This document shows, piece by piece, positions 58,498 through 64,000 of a stretch of 64,000 nt of DNA. Numbering within the stretch: the stretch's first letter is position 1; every line of letters begins with the position of its first letter. The DNA is from Valencia hispanica (Eukaryota > Chordata > Actinopteri > Cyprinodontiformes > Valenciidae), in assembly GCA_963556495.2 (NCBI GenBank), contig OY747716.1, forward strand, positions 16,318,540-16,382,539, given 5' to 3'. Under the pieces are notes generated by a model that was not told the DNA's origin, did not search any database, and worked only from the letters and a program-made list of their open reading frames with translations. The translations under genes and the position numbers were made by a program.

Positions 58498-59204
58498 AAT
58501 ACAGCATTCCAGCAAATGAACCTCATAACAACCCTGAAGCACGGAGGTGGGAGTGTCATTGTTTGGGAATGCTTGGCTGCTACAAGACTTGATCAGCTCC
58601 CCATCATTTAATCTACCAAGAATTCTAAAATGTATAAGAGGGTGCTTGAAAAAAATGTGAGACGATCTATCAAAACAAACTTTAACTAAAGCACAACTGT
58701 ATCCTGCGAACATCATAAAGAAACCAAAACCTCCAAGATAATCTACTGTTGACTAGCTAAGTATTAAGAAGGGCAAATTCCTAGAGAAGGTCACAGTCCA
58801 GATTTTGAACAGATTGAGATGCTGTAGGACGACTTTAGAAGGGACTGTAATGCAAGAATCCCATCAAGCATCTGAAAACTGAAAGTGAGGAGAGGGGCAA
58901 GCGTTCTTTAGACCGATGCAGACTGGTGGATAACTAACCGAAAGACCAAACCGAACTCTAAACCAAAGGGGATAACACTATTAGGCCAAAGGGTGTCCTA
59001 ACTTATTCTGTGCTTCAAAAAACAACCAAACAAATTTTATTGATATATTTTGTTTAATGAGTACAAAAATGATATTTTTGTTGCTTAAGTACAAATAAAT
59101 CCCTTTCCTTTTCAGGGAGACAACATTTTACGTATATTCATGATATTTTCAACAACAACAAAAACATTTATTGGGGTGTCCTAATCTTTTGACCACACTG
59201 CATA
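58498..59204 (+). mobile_element. Tc1 element remnant
   Basis: Forward blocks ACGGAGGTGGGAGTGTCATT and TTTGGGAATGCTTGGCTGC encode GGGSVIVWECLA of a transposase. The end TTGGGGTGTCCTAATCTTTTGACCACACTG (59171-59200) is its right terminus. Frames between are broken. Confidence 0.8.
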
Positions 59205-59765
59205 CATCAAACAAATGACTGAAATATTAACATATAAAGTCAAGCTAAAGTGTTCAGAACATGCTGGAACCCCAAACTGAACATTTCACAATCTAATTGA
59301 CAATTCAGAAATCCTTTTATTTATCCAAAAGGAAAGTTGAATATTGATGTAACTTATATCATCCCATTCTCTCCAAATATCAGTTGTGGATGATGATGAT
59401 GATGATGTTGTGGACAGGAAAGGTCTCCAGTGAGTCTTGTAGTCTGAAGAGGCCTCGGACTGAATGAAACTGTTGCCATATACATGACAGTCTCAATATG
59501 CTCTGGGCAGCAGAGAGAATATTCCACATGATCATTTTCTGGATGGTTCCATCAGTTGTTGGTAAGCACTGGTAATCCACCTCGTTTGCTTTTGCCGCTC
59601 TTCTTTAAATCTTGGTCTGGCCGTATGATTAGAAAGCCAGGTAGAGAGATGTTGGAGTAGGGGATGTACGTAATCCTTGGCCATTATGACTGATTGAATA
59701 GATTGTTTGAACTTCTTCCCTATTTTCTATTTAATTTATGAATTTATTTAGTTTAATCTCCAGCT
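59205..59765. other. Unique sequence
   Basis: Short GAT repeat near 59391-59406; otherwise nothing recognised. Confidence 0.4.
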
Positions 59766-60450
59766 GGCAAATAAATCCAGCTCTTCTGTTTTTTAGAGAA
59801 CTTTAATGAACAAACAACATGAAGACCAATGGACAAAGTAGACAGATCATGTGGAAAAGTTTGAAGCAGCATTAGGTTATGAAACAATATCTCAAGCTTT
59901 CAACACCAGAGCAAGGTTCAGTCCATTGTTAGAAAATGAAAAAGGAAAGGTCATCTGTAAACATACCAAGACATGGCCGGGCACCTAAACTGATTTGTAA
60001 CTCTGGAGGAGCAGCAGAGATCCTCAGCTGAGGTGGAAAAAAATCTTGCGACAGGAGAGCTGTCAGTGTGGACGTTACCCTGAACACACCATCTTTACAG
60101 CGAAATGTGGTGGTGGCAACATTATGCTGGTTGGTCAGAGGTGATGGGAATGTAGATAGTGGGCTACTGAAAAGCATGGCAGCCCTGGAAAAAAATATTT
60201 CAAAGCTGCAGAAGACTCTAGACTGATGCAGAGGTTCAACTTCAAGCAGGACAACGTCCTAAAATACACAGCCAGAGTTACAAAGGATTGATTTATGCTA
60301 AAGCATGGAGATGGGCAGGAAAACCCCAGCAATCCCCCGCTATGAACTGATGGATAAATATGGTTTAGGGTACTAGCATGAATGAATGTGATAACCTTAA
60401 GAGGTAAAACATCTGCCCACATTCAAAATGCTATTACTTTCTGTTGCTAT
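59766..60450 (+). mobile_element. Tc1 element remnant
   Basis: CCAAGACATGGCCGGGCACC, ACTCTGGAGGAGCAGCAGAG, AATGTGGTGGTGGCAACATTATGCTG and AGCAGGACAACGTCC are ordered pieces of a forward Tc1 transposase, decayed. Confidence 0.78.
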
Positions 60451-63400
60451 GGAGATTTCCACTTTCAGTATTTATTTTCTGCTGGATTTGACCTTGTGTT
60501 ATTCATCAGCTGACTGGTCGCTTGTTTAATCAGCACCTGTTGCCGAGGCCTTGCTCTTCGGTCAGGCTGGATTTAACCGCTTATGCACACAGTCACCGCT
60601 GAAACGTATAAATAGGCATTACTGTGTCAACATGTCATCCGCCCGTTGCTATGTAGTTGCTAGCTGGATCAGAACAGTAAACACCAGGTTGCCATAGCGG
60701 TGCTCTGACAAAACACGGGAAACAGGAAGGGATTCCCTTTTCAGCCCAGTGACGGCCGCAGAGTCACGTGAGTTACCGTCAACCTCTCTCTGGCACTGCT
60801 GTGGGGATTTCCCCGTGTTGCGCCAACTGGTCATTGGTAACCCCCCACCTCACCCAGAACATGTGGCGGCTCTAATTACCAAGCCGCAAAAGCTCCAAGC
60901 ACAGGAAAACCACAAAACGGGGTTACATGGCTGTGTTTACTCACAGCGCAGCGAGACTGAGGTGCATTGAAAGACGCATAAAACTATTTCTGATTTACAG
61001 ACCACCATGACCCCCCCCCCCAAACACACACACACACATACACACCTCTTAAGAGGTGAAATATGGAGAGCTATATATACAGCTCCCCAGTCAGCCTCCA
61101 GATTTCAGGCTGAGGGCAGATCTCCAACATGGCAGATGGTGAATGCAAGGCAGTCAGTGCAGAGGAAGCGCTTAGTTTAAGCTGAAGGGAGAGACGTGTG
61201 GATGTGTGAGGAGGTGGATGGGCGCCTTTACTTGTATCACAGCGCGCAGCGCTTCGTGGACAGAGAAGTGTAGAAATGGAATAAAAACACCCCTCTAACA
61301 AGCTCACACATCCAGTACTGCTTGTTACTGTAGCTGCTGGATGTGATCTACACCGATAAGGGTGATGCGAACCACTCTCATCAGATTTTTCTGATGACAA
61401 AATTTACCTATCCCAAAACGTTGTGTCACCTGAAGCCCTTAATTAGGGTAGGCATTGGCTGGTTGTCAGAATCAATGAACACCAAGGTTTTGGTTTTAAA
61501 ACTTTAAAGGTTTTTAAACTTAAAATAAATAAAAAATCCATAGAGATCATACAGCTTTTAAATAGAAGAAATGAATAAAGGGAGGTAATGGAAAAACTGC
61601 AATCCAGACTAGAATTAACAATATTTCAGTCGTTTATGTTGAAAGGCAGCATTAAATAAATAGGTTTTTAGCCTTGATGTAAAGGAACTCATTCTTTCAG
61701 CAGTTCTGCAGTTGTGTGCAGACAATCAGATTAGATGAGAGGTGCTTGTTCTAAAACAGCGTTAAGCAATAAGAAGAGCTCCTTTACATCATTCAATTTT
61801 TGTGTGTGTGGGGAGGAGGGGAGGGGGAGGCGTGTGTGTGTGTGTGTGTGAAATAATACCAAACATCTTAATTTATCTTCAGAGTGGTTCTGACCAAACC
61901 ATATTCAAATCTCACAATGGCCCAGTCAAAGTCCCATATCCAACTGAGCACTCTTGGCATGACTATAAAATTTAGGTCCTTGAATTTTCTCCATCCTGCC
62001 TGATGGAGTGTAACTTACGTATACTTTTTAGCCAGCTTACAGGCAGTGTGCAACAAAAGGCGAGGGAGGGGCAGCAGCGCAATCTTCTGTGCTCCATAAA
62101 TCTCGGGAAATGCTGGTCTTATTCGATTGCTAGGACTTTAAACTGCGGGAACATCTTATAATAAAATGTTTGGCAGTTTTAAACCAACCCTATTTATAAC
62201 ACTTAGCAACTCATGTTAACTTTAGATGTGATAGGGGTTTATATGAGATAATCAGTTTTTACTAGAGCCCAAACAACACATAGCATTTGACGTTCACACA
62301 CCTAACTTTATGTTCACCACTTGCCCTAAACAGTCTACCTCTAAAAAATTTACAAAGCCTGCTTTTCAGACTTAAAATTTCACCCAGAACACTCCAAGTT
62401 GTAGGAATTATTATTGTTTTCGTGCAACTTTGCAGCTCAGCACATCGGTGAGTATGCACATCTCAGCAGCAATCCCTAGTGGGAAACACGTTCTCACCCA
62501 AACCTCGCTCAGATCAGTTGGCAAAACCCGGCGCAGCTCCCACATCCGAGGGAATTCCTCTCAGAAATATTTGCTTTTTTGTTCTAGCGAGAAAATGAGG
62601 AAGGGAAGCAGAGGAAGCGAGGCACGGGGAAGTGGGTTGTGGGAAGCTGAAATTGAATCACCATAGTAACTTCAATAACATTCCTCCCCCCCTTCCCTCC
62701 CCACATCGGCTTGTGCGTGCACTCACACACAAGCGCACGCACACAAGAGGAAATGAGTTTCAAAACGGAGATGGAGCATGAACCGTCATTTGTTTTTGAC
62801 GCCTGCCAAGCAACAGAGACATTATTGACTTGATAAGGACTTACTGACAGTTTTACTTCTCTGCATCATCTTACAGCAAAGGCATTGCTAAGATGCTAAT
62901 GGCTCACCCCTCCTTGCCACACACAATAGAAAGAGCATTATGAATGCACTGACATGTGCACTCCAACTCTAGATTCTAGGCTGTTTGGGAGAAATTTGCA
63001 CTCTACTAGCTTTCAATCGACGGTTTTGCCTCAAGAAGTGTTCTGGGAATGTGAAGATGATGTCAGAAGCTCGGGGTTGAATTTGACGGGAGTGTGGCTG
63101 CAACATGGAGTCCTGCTGTGTGAAACTCTTGCTGAAGAGTAGAATATAGTAGCAAGTTTGCAGACAGAACTATTTGCAGTTCTAGAGTCAGTATACAGAG
63201 TTGTACTGTTTGGGGAGGAAAAAAAACCCCCAAGAAGTTGCATTAATGAATTTAACTAGGTTGCAAAGTGATTCCGTCCTTAAACTTTTAGCAATTCCAA
63301 TCACACAGTGCTACACAACCTTGTGAGAAAGGAAAAAGCAAAAGACTTTTATTTATATTTATATAGTATTTATACTCATTCTTAATCCTTTTTTTTTTGT

Positions 63401-63460
63401 TTATGGCAATAACAAAGAGAAGATTCCTGTTAACCATTTATAGATGTAAACACACATCTA
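60451..63460. other. Unique sequence
   Basis: No exon supported. Small CA runs at 61020-61040 and a TG-rich stretch at 61800-61850. Several RFX-like GTTGCYATG half-sites fall in 60443-60700 (see findings). Confidence 0.4.
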
Positions 63461-63576
63461 CAGTGCCATTTATTTTTCCTCGCGCTGATTGGCTAGGATT
63501 TAATAGGGAATAATATGCATTTTTAGAGGGTGATCTCAAGGATATGCGGATTTCAGCTGTTTCAAGGTCCACTGTA
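63461..63576. mobile_element. pogo/Tigger-type MITE, right-end fragment
   Basis: TTCCTCGCGCTGATTGGC, TATGCATTTTTAGAGGG and the terminus CAAGGTCCACTG followed by TA match the right part of the copy at 20388-20842. Confidence 0.75.
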
Positions 63577-64000
63577 TTCAAAGATTGAATTGCCTGTGTG
63601 CTTCAGCCCAGCTGTATAACCCAAGCAGGTTGGGCTTAAGTTCACAAACAGCTAGTTGGAGATTATCCATCAGGATTTAGGCTATTTGCCCTATGTGCAA
63701 CAATAAAACGCATTCCCTGTGCAACCCTTTGCCGTTCTGTGCCGAGAAACTTCAACTTTAACTTACAGTCTAGAGTCCAGCAACGGGGCGGGTACCCATA
63801 AAGTTGTTTCACAGGTCGAAAAATACATGAATTAAATTTCACGGGTCCAGGAGGAAGTTTCTTTAATGCGGGCGGGTTGCAAGTGAGAAAACATAATTTT
63901 ATAAATATTTATAAATTGTATATGTTATAACTATATATAATTTTATAAATAATTAGTTTTAATGTTTTGCTTAAGACTTCCAAAGAGAATCATGTTGATG
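63577..64000. other. Unique sequence
   Basis: AT-rich to the end of the window, nothing recognised. Confidence 0.45.

Overview
The window looks like intergenic or intronic DNA from a ray-finned (teleost) fish. The evidence is many Tc1/mariner remnants with teleost-type termini, tRNA-derived SINEs with ATGG or GAATT tails, hAT, Harbinger, pogo/Tigger and TTAA-flanked DNA transposons, a gypsy-like LTR element, and long CA, GA and ATAG microsatellites. I found no host protein-coding gene that I can defend, no rRNA or functional tRNA gene, and no bacterial-style operon. Coding potential is confined to transposable elements, almost all broken. Identifications rest on reading the sequence and remembered family hallmarks; no database search was run.

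Layout. 1-5.4 kb: mostly unique, with a truncated Tc1 (1762-2769). 5.4-6.4 kb: a hAT-type MITE interrupted by SINE/LINE tails and a CCTTG/CCTTT array. 6.4-12.7 kb: mostly unique, with a 209-bp ATGG/ATAG array. 12.7-13.8 kb: an internally deleted Tc1. 14.9 kb: a reverse SINE. 16.2-18.9 kb: a nest in which an old Tc1 is split by a nearly intact younger Tc1 (TA duplication) and by a hAT-like MITE. 20.4 kb: a pogo/Tigger-type MITE. 22.9-24.0 kb: an old Tc1 carrying a Harbinger-like element that keeps the start of its transposase. 24.7-28.7 kb: scrambled Tc1 pieces and a SINE. 30-34 kb: Tc1 remnants, a solo LTR with a perfect 5-bp duplication, and an A-rich insertion. 36 kb: poly-C plus CA repeat. 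41.1-43.6 kb: a TTAA-flanked element with a small basic ORF, a SINE, then a complete but non-autonomous LTR element. 45.8-50 kb: a hAT-like MITE holding an 82-bp palindromic MITE, a ~220-bp inverted duplication, and a Tigger MITE split by a TTAA-flanked element carrying a THAP-type zinc-finger exon. 50-64 kb: more Tc1 remnants, a GA repeat and unique DNA.

The elements do not form a pathway; they record successive insertions. Three short DNA transposons (Harbinger-like at 23.2 kb, TTAA-flanked at 41.1 kb and at 48.1 kb) each appear to keep a 5' coding segment while having lost the catalytic part. That is the most interesting shared pattern here.
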